Shown: positions 16,073-24,044 of the stretch, one piece after another
Numbering within the stretch: position 1 is the first letter of the stretch
Layout: each line of letters opens with the position of its first letter
Origin: an uncultured Eubacteriales bacterium
GTDB taxonomy: Bacteria; Bacillota; Clostridia; UBA1381; UBA9506
Length of the DNA: 34,319 nucleotides
Assembly: GCA_949299615.1 (NCBI GenBank)
Contig: CASGBM010000006.1
Span: forward strand, 1-34,319
Direction: 5' to 3'
Notes under the pieces: generated by a model
What the model saw: the letters and a program-made list of their open reading frames with translations, nothing else
What the model was told of the DNA's origin: nothing
Databases searched by the model: none
Made by a program: the position numbers and the translations under genes

Positions 16073-16360
16073 TTAGATTGTAATGGTTTTATTCTCTTTG
16101 GATTCGCGGTACAGCACGATGCGCGAGCCAATGGCTTGTACCGCCTCGGCGCCCAGAATTTGCGCCAGTTCGTTTAACGTATCTTTTGGGTTTAAAAAAG
16201 AGGTTTCCAAAACCCGGATTTTAACCAGCTCTCTTGCCTCGAGCGCATCGTCTAGCTGCCGGATTAGGTTGTCGTTTATGCCCCCTTTTCCAATTTGAAA
16301 AATAGTTGGAACCGGGTTTGCAAGTGCGCGCAAAGCGGCACGCTGTTTACTGGTGATCAT
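16073..16360 (-). CDS. yhbY: YhbY/CRM-domain RNA-binding protein (YqeI)
   Basis: 95-residue CRM-domain protein that associates with pre-50S ribosomal particles. It starts LTSKQR-like (MITSKQRAALRALAN), has the GxxG-type loop QIGKGGIN near residues 22-29, and ends IGSRIVLYRES. It overlaps the upstream DivIVA-like gene by 14 nt and is followed by nadD after 14 nt, so it belongs to a tightly packed operon. Confidence 0.93.
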   Translation of the reverse strand: MITSKQRAALRALANPVPTIFQIGKGGINDNLIRQLDDALEARELVKIRVLETSFLNPKDTLNELAQILGAEAVQAIGSRIVLYRESKENKTITI

Positions 16361-16559
16361 AATGCTTGTTTCCGTCCTTTTTCATTTGTCTTAATTCTTT
16401 TAGTTTTTGTTTTAATTCTCTGTTTTTAGCGCGCAAAGTTTCAATTTCTTCATCTTTTTCCGCTATGGTTTGCGCATAATGTTCCGAGAGTTTTTCTATG
16501 TAGCTGAGCACATCCTGCTTGCGAAAACCCATCAGGCTGTTTTTAAAACCTTCTGCCAA
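16347..16559 (-). CDS. Small DivIVA/GpsB-like coiled-coil protein
   Basis: 70 residues from a TTG start at 16557-16559, chosen because AGGAGG lies at suitable spacing and no ATG fits. Residues 1-25 (FKNSLMGFRKQDVLSYIEKL) resemble the N-terminal membrane- or partner-binding segment of DivIVA/GpsB, followed by a heptad coiled coil rich in E, K and L to about residue 60. It lacks the rest of DivIVA. It may link cell division or polarity to the ribosome/NAD operon behind it, which is inference. Its SD sits directly on the U-tract of the upstream trxA terminator. Confidence 0.75.
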   Translation of the reverse strand: MAEGFKNSLMGFRKQDVLSYIEKLSEHYAQTIAEKDEEIETLRAKNRELKQKLKELRQMKKDGNKHYDHQ

Positions 16560-16573
16560 GAGCGATCCCTCCT

Positions 16574-16607
16574 AAAAATAAAACCATCCGGCGGGCAAAG
16601 CCCGCCG
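16574..16607 (-). terminator. Intrinsic terminator after trxA
   Basis: CGGCGGGC-AAA-GCCCGCCG (16589-16607), a perfect 8-bp GC-rich stem, followed on the minus strand by GATGGTTTTATTTTT and then the AGGAGG of the next gene. It separates trxA from the yhbY operon unless read-through is used; no other clear promoter for the downstream operon was found between 16560 and 16628. Confidence 0.8.
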
Positions 16608-16628
16608 TCAATATGAAAAACAGCCAAA

Positions 16629-16958
16629 TTAGAGCGCCCGACGCAGCATTTCTTCAAAATGTGCTTTCGGGTACGCACCGGTTACCTGTTCTTGAATTTT
16701 TCCGTTTTTAAAAACAAAAACGGTGGGGATCGTCATCACGCCATATTTAGCGGCAAGCGCGCTTTCGTCATCCACGTTGACTTTGCAGACCTTTGCTTTG
16801 CCGGCAAATTCGTCGGCGAGCTGCTCCATGATCGGCACGACCATACGGCAGGGACCGCACCACGGCGCCCAAAAATCAACCATGACGGGAAGATCAGACG
16901 CAAGGACAGCGGCGTCAAATTCGGCGGCTGTCAGTTCTGTTAAATTTGCATTTGCCAT
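16629..16958 (-). CDS. trxA: Thioredoxin
   Basis: Cytosolic dithiol-disulfide oxidoreductase. 109 residues with the active site WAPWCGPC (Cys34 and Cys37) and the conserved cis-Pro loop MTIPTVFVFKNG near residue 75. AAGGAGG precedes the ATG. It has a consensus promoter and its own terminator. No thioredoxin reductase gene lies in the window. Confidence 0.97.
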   Translation of the reverse strand: MANANLTELTAAEFDAAVLASDLPVMVDFWAPWCGPCRMVVPIMEQLADEFAGKAKVCKVNVDDESALAAKYGVMTIPTVFVFKNGKIQEQVTGAYPKAHFEEMLRRAL

Positions 16959-17016
16959 TTTATTGCCTCCTTTTTACACCTATCTATCCATAGTATGAAC
17001 CAATTTATCTTATATT

Positions 17017-17045
17017 ATTATACCGTTCCCCAAAGAAAAAGTCAA
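17017..17045 (-). promoter_or_regulatory. trxA promoter
   Basis: Minus-strand TTGACT, 17-bp spacer, TATAAT, about 60 bp upstream of trxA. Confidence 0.9.
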
Positions 17046-17076
17046 ACACATTCCCGGCTTTGGGTGTAGAAAAATA

Positions 17077-17105
17077 TTGCTTTTTTTTGTGCAACAATAT
17101 ACAAT
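17077..17105 (+). promoter_or_regulatory. dnaE promoter
   Basis: Plus-strand TTGCTT, 17-bp spacer, TACAAT, about 100 bp upstream of dnaE and back to back with the trxA promoter. The leader contains a 6-bp GGGATG/CATCCC inverted repeat. Confidence 0.6.
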
Positions 17106-17205
17106 ATAACTAGATCGGGTAAAAGTTTTCAAACAAGGGATGGTATTTATATAGAAAATGGAGGATTACATCCCATAAAATAAGCAGAATCGAGGGGGAA
17201 CGGTT

Positions 17206-20200
17206 ATGGGTTTTGCACATTTGCATGTCCACACAGAATTCAGCTTTTTAGACGGTGCATGCCGGATCGGTGCGCTCATTGACAGAGCCAAAGAGCTGGG
17301 GATGAACGCGATAGCGATTACCGATCACGGCGGGATGTATGGTGTGATCGATTTTTATAAAAAAGCCAAAGAAGCAGGAATTAAGCCGATTATCGGCTGT
17401 GAGGTATACACGGCCGGACGGGATATGCTGGACACTACCTTTGAGCGCGGGAACCGCACGGGACATTTGGTGCTTTTGGCAAAAAACCAGACCGGCTACC
17501 GCAATCTGATTAAAATGGTTTCCCGCGGATATATCGAAGGGTTTTATTATAAGCCGAGAATTGATTTTGAGGAAATCAAAAGGCACAGTGAGGGGTTAAT
17601 CTGCCTGTCTGCGTGCCTTGCGGGGGATATTCCGAATGCGATTATGGAGGATGACCTTCCGGCGGCGCGTAAAAAAATAGAGGACTATATTGCCGTGTTC
17701 GGAAAAGAAGATTTTTATCTGGAAATTCAGGATCATGGCATTGCGGAGCAAAAAAAAGTAAACAAAGCCTTAATTGAACTGGCGGCAGAATACGGCTTGG
17801 GGCTGGTTGCAACCAATGACGTACATTATATCTTGCGCGAAGACGCAAAATTTCAGGATTTAATGCTTTGTATCCAGACAAACAGCAAGGTGGCGGATAC
17901 CGACCGGATGCGCTTTGAAAGCGATGAGTTTTATTTAAAGAGCGAAATGGAAATGCGGCAGCTGTTTTCCGCCGTGCCGGAGAGTTTGGACAATACGGAA
18001 AAAATTGCGGAAAAATGCAACGTGGAGTTTGAGTTTGGAAAGCTTTTGCTGCCAAAATTTCCTGTCCCGGGCGGGGAAGATTCCTACGCTTATTTAAAAA
18101 GCCTGGCAGAAGAAGGTTTAAAAGCGCGTTATGGGACGGAAAACGAGGAAGCAAGCCAGCGGCTTAGCTACGAGCTGGACGTGATCCGCTCTATGGGCTA
18201 TGTGGATTATTTTCTAATTGTTTGGGATTTTATTAAGTTTGCCAAAGACCACGATATCCCGGTAGGACCGGGCAGAGGAAGCGCGGCAGGCAGCATTGTG
18301 GCATACTGCCTGCGGATTACGGATATTGACCCTTTGCGCTTTGCGCTTCTGTTCGAACGGTTTTTAAACCCGGAGCGAATCAGCATGCCGGATATTGACG
18401 TGGATATCTGCAATGAAAACCGTCAGAGGGTGATTGACTACGTGGTGGAAAAATACGGGCGCGACCGAGTGACCCAGATTATCACCTACAATACGATGAA
18501 AGCAAAGGCGGCGGTGCGCGATGTTGGGCGCGTGCTGGATATACCGTATGCCGAGACGGACGCGATTGCAAAAATGATTCCGTTTGACCTGAAAATGACC
18601 ATTGACAAGGCGCTCTCAATTAACCCGGAGCTAGCCGAGCGCTACGAAAAGGAACCACAGGTAAAGGAGCTGATTGACGACGCAAAAGCCTTAGAGGGGC
18701 TCACGCGAAATGCCGGGACACACGCGGCTGGCGTGGTGATTGCAAAAGATCCGCTCACGGACTACATTCCGCTTCAGAAAAACGATGATGTGGTGACGAC
18801 GCAGTTCCCGATGGGAACGGTGGAGGAACTCGGGCTTTTGAAGATGGATTTTTTAGGGCTTCGTAATTTGTCGATTATCCACGAGGCGGTCAAAATTATT
18901 GAAGCTTCTACCGGCGAGAAAATCAAGCTGGACGAGATTAACTTGGCAGAGCCGGGCGTTTATCAGATGCTGTCGCGCGGAGAGACCGAGGGTGTGTTCC
19001 AGCTCGAAAGCAGCGGAATGAAGCTGTTTATCAAAGAACTTAAGCCGCAGAGCATTGAGGACATTATCGCAGGAATTTCGCTGTACCGCCCGGGGCCGAT
19101 GGAGCAGATTCCGCGCTATATTGAGAACAAAAACCATCCGGAAAACGTGAAATATAAGCATCCGCTCCTGGAGCCGATTTTAGATACTACCTACGGCTGT
19201 ATGGTGTATCAGGAGCAGGTTATGCAGATCGTGCGCGACCTAGGCGGCTACTCCATGGGGCGAGCCGATCTGGTGCGCCGCGCCATGGCGAAAAAAAAGC
19301 ACGATGTGATGACGAAGGAACGTAAAAATTTCATCTATGGGCAAACGGATGAAGCCGGAAATGTCGTGATTGAGGGGGCAATCCGGCGAGGGGTGCCGGA
19401 AGAGGTAGCCAACGCGATCTTTGATGAAATGATGGATTTTGCCAGCTATGCGTTTAATAAGTCGCACGCGGCGGCGTATGCGATGGTGGCATATCAGACG
19501 GCGTACCTTAAGTATTTTTATCCGGCGCAGTATATGGCGGCGCTCTTGTCGAGCGTGTTGGATTCGCCGGATAAAGTGGCGCGCTATACCTTAGAGTGCA
19601 CACGTATGGGGATCCGGATCCTGCCGCCGGATATCAACCAAAGCTGCAGCGGGTTTACCGTTTCCGGCAAAGATGTGCGCTTTGGGCTTGCGGTCATTAA
19701 AAATATCGGTGTTTCCTGTGTGGACTTGATCGTCGCAGAGCGCGAGCGCGGCGGCGTGTTCCAAAGCTACGACGATTTTGTAAAACGCTGCTCGGGTCTT
19801 AGCGTGTCCAAACGGGTGCATGAAAACCTGATTAAAGCTGGTGCATTTGATGCGCTGGGAGAAAAACGCTCGCAGCTGCTTGCAGCATATGAAGGGATGA
19901 TCGACGCGGCGGCAGACGACCGCAAGCGCAATTTGGACGGGCAGCTGTCTTTGTTTGGGGAAGAAGACACGAAGGTGCCCGAAGCGTCGTATCCGCAGAT
20001 TCCGGAGTTTCCTTTAAAGCGGCTTTTGGCGATGGAAAAAGAGTGTATCGGTTTTTATATATCCGGCCATCCGCTGAATGAATATGCGGAGGATGTAAAA
20101 AGGCTGTCTACGGCTAGCGTAATGGAGATTTTGCAATATGCGTCCGAGGACGGCGGCGAAGAGACGAGTTTTTCTGAACAGATTTATGACGGTGCCGAGG

Positions 20201-20679
20201 TGTCTCTTTGCGGCATTGTTTCTGAGGTGCGAAGCAAGCTGACGCGAAACAACCAGATGATGGCGTTTGTTACGCTGGAAGATTTAACCGGGAAAATAGA
20301 ATCGATTGTGTTTCCGAAAGTATATACCCAGTGTAAACCGTATTTGGTAGAGGACGCAGTCGTAAAGATGGACGGCAGGCTGAGTTTTCGGGAGGATGAA
20401 GATCCGAAAATTTTGTGCAATACGGTGATTCCGATTCAAGAAGCAAAAAAGGAAGCGAGAAAACTGTATCTGCGTTTTCCGCTGGGAAAAGATTATTTGC
20501 TGGAGCATTTAAAGCCGATTTTAGCAGAGCAAAAGGGTTCTGTGCCGGTGTATATCCATGTGGAAGAAACCCAGAAGACAGCCGTGGCGCCGAGGGATTT
20601 GTGGGTGGATTTGTCGGAGGAATTCATGGAAAAAATCCGAGCGGTGATCGGTGCAGAAAATGTGGCGGTGAAAGGATAA
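17206..20679 (+). CDS. dnaE: DNA polymerase III alpha subunit, DnaE type
   Basis: Replicative polymerase subunit of the C family. 1157 residues. The N-terminal PHP domain has HLHVHTEFSFLDGA (residues 5-18) and ITDHGGMYG near 39-47. The palm carries GPGRGSAAGSIVAYCLRITD near 355 and the catalytic Asp pair in MPDIDVDICNENRQ near 395-405. The finger/tau regions include LYRPGPMEQIPRYIENK near 627 and a helix-hairpin-helix. A C-terminal OB fold spans about 1000-1080 (VSLCGIVSEVRSKLTRNNQMM nearby). No exonuclease insert, so it is DnaE rather than PolC. AGGGGG precedes the ATG. Confidence 0.98.
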   Translation: MGFAHLHVHTEFSFLDGACRIGALIDRAKELGMNAIAITDHGGMYGVIDFYKKAKEAGIKPIIGCEVYTAGRDMLDTTFERGNRTGHLVLLAKNQTGYRNLIKMVSRGYIEGFYYKPRIDFEEIKRHSEGLICLSACLAGDIPNAIMEDDLPAARKKIEDYIAVFGKEDFYLEIQDHGIAEQKKVNKALIELAAEYGLGLVATNDVHYILREDAKFQDLMLCIQTNSKVADTDRMRFESDEFYLKSEMEMRQLFSAVPESLDNTEKIAEKCNVEFEFGKLLLPKFPVPGGEDSYAYLKSLAEEGLKARYGTENEEASQRLSYELDVIRSMGYVDYFLIVWDFIKFAKDHDIPVGPGRGSAAGSIVAYCLRITDIDPLRFALLFERFLNPERISMPDIDVDICNENRQRVIDYVVEKYGRDRVTQIITYNTMKAKAAVRDVGRVLDIPYAETDAIAKMIPFDLKMTIDKALSINPELAERYEKEPQVKELIDDAKALEGLTRNAGTHAAGVVIAKDPLTDYIPLQKNDDVVTTQFPMGTVEELGLLKMDFLGLRNLSIIHEAVKIIEASTGEKIKLDEINLAEPGVYQMLSRGETEGVFQLESSGMKLFIKELKPQSIEDIIAGISLYRPGPMEQIPRYIENKNHPENVKYKHPLLEPILDTTYGCMVYQEQVMQIVRDLGGYSMGRADLVRRAMAKKKHDVMTKERKNFIYGQTDEAGNVVIEGAIRRGVPEEVANAIFDEMMDFASYAFNKSHAAAYAMVAYQTAYLKYFYPAQYMAALLSSVLDSPDKVARYTLECTRMGIRILPPDINQSCSGFTVSGKDVRFGLAVIKNIGVSCVDLIVAERERGGVFQSYDDFVKRCSGLSVSKRVHENLIKAGAFDALGEKRSQLLAAYEGMIDAAADDRKRNLDGQLSLFGEEDTKVPEASYPQIPEFPLKRLLAMEKECIGFYISGHPLNEYAEDVKRLSTASVMEILQYASEDGGEETSFSEQIYDGAEVSLCGIVSEVRSKLTRNNQMMAFVTLEDLTGKIESIVFPKVYTQCKPYLVEDAVVKMDGRLSFREDEDPKILCNTVIPIQEAKKEARKLYLRFPLGKDYLLEHLKPILAEQKGSVPVYIHVEETQKTAVAPRDLWVDLSEEFMEKIRAVIGAENVAVKG

Positions 20680-20745
20680 TTGAAAATTGTATTGATGGTA
20701 TGTACAATTCGGTTTAGCACAATGATGTAAATTTGCACAAACATC

Positions 20746-20941
20746 GTAGGGTGCGGCTCCCAGACGCACCGCAAAATGATGCACTATATTGCGTTTATCA
20801 TACGGGACGTCGGGGCGCCGTCCCCTACAGCGCATATCCATATTGGTTGCACATAATTGTATGGATTGCGCATACAATTCGGTTTAGCACAATGAGGAAA
20901 TTTCGCACAAACATCGTAGGGTGCGGCTCCCAGACGCACCG
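20746..20941. repeat. REP/BIME-like locus III: one composite plus a solo A unit
   Basis: A unit 20746-20771 (+) with B unit 20803-20828 (-), then a second A unit at 20916-20941 (+) 170 bp after the first and without a B partner. The 60 bp before each A unit is a near-identical direct repeat (GGTTTAGCACAATGA and TCGTAGG in both). It fills the dnaE to ymdB gap (20680-21077), which otherwise holds only the ymdB promoter. Confidence 0.9.
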
Positions 20942-20981
20942 TTGATTTACGCACTAGGCTGCGGATATAAAATGGAAATGA

Positions 20982-21010
20982 TTGACTTTTCCCTTTTAAA
21001 AACGTATAAT
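20982..21010 (+). promoter_or_regulatory. ymdB promoter
   Basis: TTGACT, 17-bp spacer, TATAAT, about 68 bp upstream of the gene. Confidence 0.9.
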
Positions 21011-21077
21011 GAAAGCATAGAAATTAGCCTTAAAAAATGAAACATATGAAAAAAATACCGGCTGGAAAGGGTTTTTC

Positions 21078-21869
21078 ATGAATATTTTAGCAGTAGGAGA
21101 TGTTGTAGGGGATTCCGGTACGAATCTTTTGATAGAACGCCTGGAGGAATTAAAACAAAAATATGAGATTGGTTTTTGTGTGGTAAACGGGGAAAACGCC
21201 TGTACCAATAACGGGATTACGCGTAAAAAAGCGGAAATGCTGTTTTCTGCCGGTGCGGATGTGATCACGCTTGGGAACCACACGTTTCGTCAAAAAGAGG
21301 CGGCCGCCCTTCTGCTTCACAACGACAGGGTGATTCGCCCCATCAATTATCCCCCGGGAACACCCGGAAACGGAATGACCGTGATGGAAAAAAACGGGAA
21401 AAAAATTGCGGTGATCAATGCCATGGGGCGGATCTACATGGATTATATGGATTGTCCGTTCCGCAAAACGGAGCAGGCGGTGAAGAATTGCGGTGCGGAC
21501 ATTATCTTGGTCGATTTTCACGCGGAAGCGACCAGCGAAAAAATTTCCATGGGCTGGTATTTGGACGGAAAGGTAACTGCTGTTTTTGGAACGCACACCC
21601 ATGTGCAGACCGCAGATGCGCGCGTGCTCCCGAAGGGGACGGGCTATATTACGGATGTGGGAATGACAGGGCCGTATTATTCCTGCCTCGGTGTGCGCAA
21701 GGAGATTACCCTGGAACGGTTTTTAAGCTGTGTGCCGCAGCGCTTTGAGTTTGCCGACGGACCGTCGCAGCTGGATGCGGTTGTTTTTCGAGTCAACGAG
21801 GAAACGAACCGTGCGGAGGAGACCATTCCGATCCGCGTTTTGCCGCAGGCAAACAGGCAATTTTCATAA
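21078..21869 (+). CDS. ymdB: YmdB-family metallophosphoesterase
   Basis: Dinuclear-metal phosphodiesterase family; in Bacillus, YmdB acts on 2',3'-cyclic nucleotides and affects biofilm and motility decisions. 263 residues, normal length. Metal ligands are visible in GDVVGDSG (residues 7-14), VVNGEN near 36, GNHTF near 65 and FHAEATSEK near 150, with GTHTHVQTAD near 172. It leads a run with the 5-formyl-THF cyclo-ligase and the larC-like gene. It is preceded by GGAAAGG. Confidence 0.95.
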   Translation: MNILAVGDVVGDSGTNLLIERLEELKQKYEIGFCVVNGENACTNNGITRKKAEMLFSAGADVITLGNHTFRQKEAAALLLHNDRVIRPINYPPGTPGNGMTVMEKNGKKIAVINAMGRIYMDYMDCPFRKTEQAVKNCGADIILVDFHAEATSEKISMGWYLDGKVTAVFGTHTHVQTADARVLPKGTGYITDVGMTGPYYSCLGVRKEITLERFLSCVPQRFEFADGPSQLDAVVFRVNEETNRAEETIPIRVLPQANRQFS

Positions 21870-21923
21870 ATTTTAGATATATTCGGCGGACGGATGCGGG
21901 ATTTTGTGAAAAGGTGGAGTAGC

Positions 21924-22499
21924 ATGGACAAAACCCAATGGAGAAAACAATATTTAAAAATGCGCCAAAGCAGATCTTGCGATGAATTGTCAGCGGCAAG
22001 CGAGCAGATATGCAGACATTTACTGGAACTGGACGAAATTAAAAACAGCAAAACCGTCATGCTCTATATCAGTTTTAACAAGGAGCCGGATACGCACCGA
22101 TTGGCGGAAGAACTGCTTTCTTTGGGGAAAACGGTCTGCGCGCCGCTGTGCGACCCTGAGCGGCTTTCTATGTCGGCGTACCGTTTTGATGCGTTTTCTT
22201 CCCTTATAAAAGGTACGTATGGAATTTTAGAGCCGAAGCCGGAATTGCCTGTGCCGGCGGAAGATATGGACTGCGTTTTGGTTCCCGGCTGTGTTTTTGG
22301 GAGAAATTTTCACCGAATCGGATACGGGAAAGGGTATTATGACCGATTTTTGCCGCAAGTTCCCCATGCGGTGAAAATTGGGCTTTGTTATGATTTTTGC
22401 TTGGCAGAGCAGGTTGAGGCAGGGGAGTATGACGTTGCTGTTGATCTGATTGTTACGGATAAAGGAGTGCTGAGGCAAAATGAATATCCTGTATTTTGA
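21924..22499 (+). CDS. 5-formyltetrahydrofolate cyclo-ligase
   Basis: Converts 5-formyl-THF to 5,10-methenyl-THF with ATP, returning the stored folate to C1 metabolism. 191 residues from ATG 21924, which has AAGGTGGAG 5 nt upstream; the longer frame has no RBS. N-terminal KTQWRKQYLKMRQ helix with basic nucleotide-binding residues; MLYISFNKEPDT near 49 holds the folate site; VPGCVFGRNFHRIGYGKGYYD near 120-140 is the phosphate-binding signature. Its end overlaps the larC-like start by 20 nt, so the two are translationally coupled. Confidence 0.95.
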   Translation: MDKTQWRKQYLKMRQSRSCDELSAASEQICRHLLELDEIKNSKTVMLYISFNKEPDTHRLAEELLSLGKTVCAPLCDPERLSMSAYRFDAFSSLIKGTYGILEPKPELPVPAEDMDCVLVPGCVFGRNFHRIGYGKGYYDRFLPQVPHAVKIGLCYDFCLAEQVEAGEYDVAVDLIVTDKGVLRQNEYPVF

Positions 22500-23289
22500 C
22501 TGTATGTCCGGGATCAGCGGCGATATGGCAGTCGGTGCATTTTTAGATATGGGAATAGAACCGGCGGCTTTGGCAAAAGAGCTTTCGAAAGTGCCGATCC
22601 CTGCTGTTTATGATATTGAATCTGAAAAAACAGAGAAAAATCATGTCATGGCAACGGCGTTTCGTGTCATTCCGTCAAAAGTCCAGCAGGAATATGTATG
22701 GGAAGAACTGCGGCAGACTGTTGCGGTAAGCGGACTCTCTGAGGAAGCGAAAAAAACGGTGCTGCGGATTATGAGGATTTATGGAGAAGCGGTTGCGCGC
22801 ATTGCCGGATGTGATGCGAAAAATTTGGTTTTTCCGGGAAAAGAGGCAATGGTTACACTTGTCAATGTTCTTTCCGTGTCCGTTTGTGTGGACTGGCTGA
22901 GTCCCGATGCGGTTGTCTGTTCGCCGCTTACAGAGGGAGCCGGATTTGCGGAAACGCATTTTGGCATGATGCGGGTGCCGGTTCCGGCGGTGCTGGAAAT
23001 GATGCGGAAGACAGGCGCACCTTTGGAAATTTGCGGCGAAAAGACGCAATTGATCACCCCGACAGGAGCGGCGATTGCCTGTGGTCTTGCTCAGCGGTTT
23101 GACGAACTGCCGTCCATGACGGTGAGCGCAGTTGGGTTCGGAGCCGGGACAAAGGATTTGGATACGCGCGCCAATGTGCTGCGGGCAATCCTGGGGAGAA
23201 ATGAGAGCCGTTTTTTTGAGGAAAGCGTGTGCGTGATTGATACGCAAATACCATGGTATGCGGGAGGCTTTTTGTCATCCTGTGAATAA
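22480..23289 (+). CDS. Truncated, degenerate LarC-like protein
   Basis: Resembles the N-terminal (LarC1) half of LarC, the nickel-inserting enzyme that makes the nickel-pincer cofactor of lactate racemase. 269 residues against about 400 for full LarC. Matches: YFDCMSGISGDMAVGAFLDMG at the start (residues 5-25), SPLTEGAGFAETHFGMMRVPVP near 148-169, LITPTGAA near 188, and GFGAGTKDLDTRANVLRAILG near 217-237. The usual HFHEVG-type motif is replaced by LVFPGKEAM near 127, and the protein stops just after the LarC1 boundary. No LarC2, LarB or LarE lies nearby. In Lactobacillus LarC1/LarC2 are joined by frameshifting, but no LarC2 frame follows here. Likely a decayed or repurposed paralogue. Confidence 0.7.
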   Translation: MNILYFDCMSGISGDMAVGAFLDMGIEPAALAKELSKVPIPAVYDIESEKTEKNHVMATAFRVIPSKVQQEYVWEELRQTVAVSGLSEEAKKTVLRIMRIYGEAVARIAGCDAKNLVFPGKEAMVTLVNVLSVSVCVDWLSPDAVVCSPLTEGAGFAETHFGMMRVPVPAVLEMMRKTGAPLEICGEKTQLITPTGAAIACGLAQRFDELPSMTVSAVGFGAGTKDLDTRANVLRAILGRNESRFFEESVCVIDTQIPWYAGGFLSSCE

Positions 23290-23312
23290 AATGTAAAATT
23301 TTAAGCGGCGCA

Positions 23313-23341
23313 TTGCTTTTGGGCACCGCTTATGTTATACT
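23313..23341 (+). promoter_or_regulatory. Promoter of the small membrane protein
   Basis: TTGCTT, 17-bp spacer, TATACT, inside an AAGCGG/CCGCTT inverted repeat after the larC-like stop. The -10 covers an upstream ATG of the next frame, supporting the later GTG start. Confidence 0.65.
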
Positions 23342-23370
23342 GGTTACAGAATATAAGGGGAGGGTCTTTT

Positions 23371-23904
23371 GTGGACGTATTTTTAGAATATTTATTGGAT
23401 AAAAAAAGCACATCTGCGGACATATTAAAAAAAGTAGGGATTGTTATCGCCGCATTTGTGGTCATGCTGATTGTTATTAACGTTTTTGCTTTGTTTGGGC
23501 AGTTTATGCTGACGTATGTGCCGCTGGCCTTGGCGGCAATTGTGTATGGAGCCTATGTTTTAATGCGTAATTTTAATATAGAATATGAGTATATTTTCAC
23601 AAACGGCGAACTGGACATTGATGTGATCAAAAGCCGCAAGGTGCGCAAACGCCTGACGAGCCTGTCTACAAAGAATATTGAGCTTATGGCGCGCAAGGAA
23701 AACAGCATCTACAAGCGCGATTTTGAAAGCGAGGCCATTGCTAAAAAATATGATGCGGTTTTTGACCCGGCAAAGGGCGGAATTTTCTGTGCCATTTATA
23801 ATGTAGACGGTGTCCGTACCATGCTTACGTTTCAGCCGCCGGAAAAGCTGGCGGAAGCCATGAAAAAAATGAATCCGCGGGCAGTTATTTTAGAAGAACA
23901 ATAA
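23371..23904 (+). CDS. Small membrane protein of unknown function
   Basis: 177 residues from GTG 23371 (AAGGGGAGGG upstream). Two adjacent transmembrane segments lie near residues 20-40 (VGIVIAAFVVMLIVINVFALF) and 45-66. A soluble C-terminal part of about 110 residues is rich in charged residues, with the stretch YEYIFTNGELDIDVIKSRKV just after the membrane region. That layout resembles PH-like or YcxB-type clostridial membrane proteins (perhaps DUF6106, from memory and not certain). It has its own promoter and terminator, so it is monocistronic. Function unknown. Confidence 0.8.
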   Translation: MDVFLEYLLDKKSTSADILKKVGIVIAAFVVMLIVINVFALFGQFMLTYVPLALAAIVYGAYVLMRNFNIEYEYIFTNGELDIDVIKSRKVRKRLTSLSTKNIELMARKENSIYKRDFESEAIAKKYDAVFDPAKGGIFCAIYNVDGVRTMLTFQPPEKLAEAMKKMNPRAVILEEQ

Positions 23905-23905
23905 T

Positions 23906-23941
23906 GGGACAATCATCGGGGGTTGTCCCTCTTTCTATTTT
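23906..23941 (+). terminator. Intrinsic terminator of the membrane protein gene
   Basis: GGGACAA (23906-23912) pairs with TTGTCCC (23923-23929), followed by TCTTTCTATTTT. It starts one nucleotide after the stop. Confidence 0.85.
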
Positions 23942-24044
23942 GAACCATTGCGGCAAGCCTAGTGAGTAGGAAAATCCTGCGGCGAGGGATATTCGTTTCC
24001 TTTCGAGTATGGCTGCACATGGTGATTCGAGGGAGGAAATGGAA

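Noticed and set aside
16959-17205. Strand switch between trxA and dnaE as a possible replication origin
   Set aside because: No DnaA-box cluster, AT-rich unwinding region or dnaA/dnaN neighbours; the gap is explained by two divergent promoters. A single TTATCCACA near 13620 lies inside leuS.
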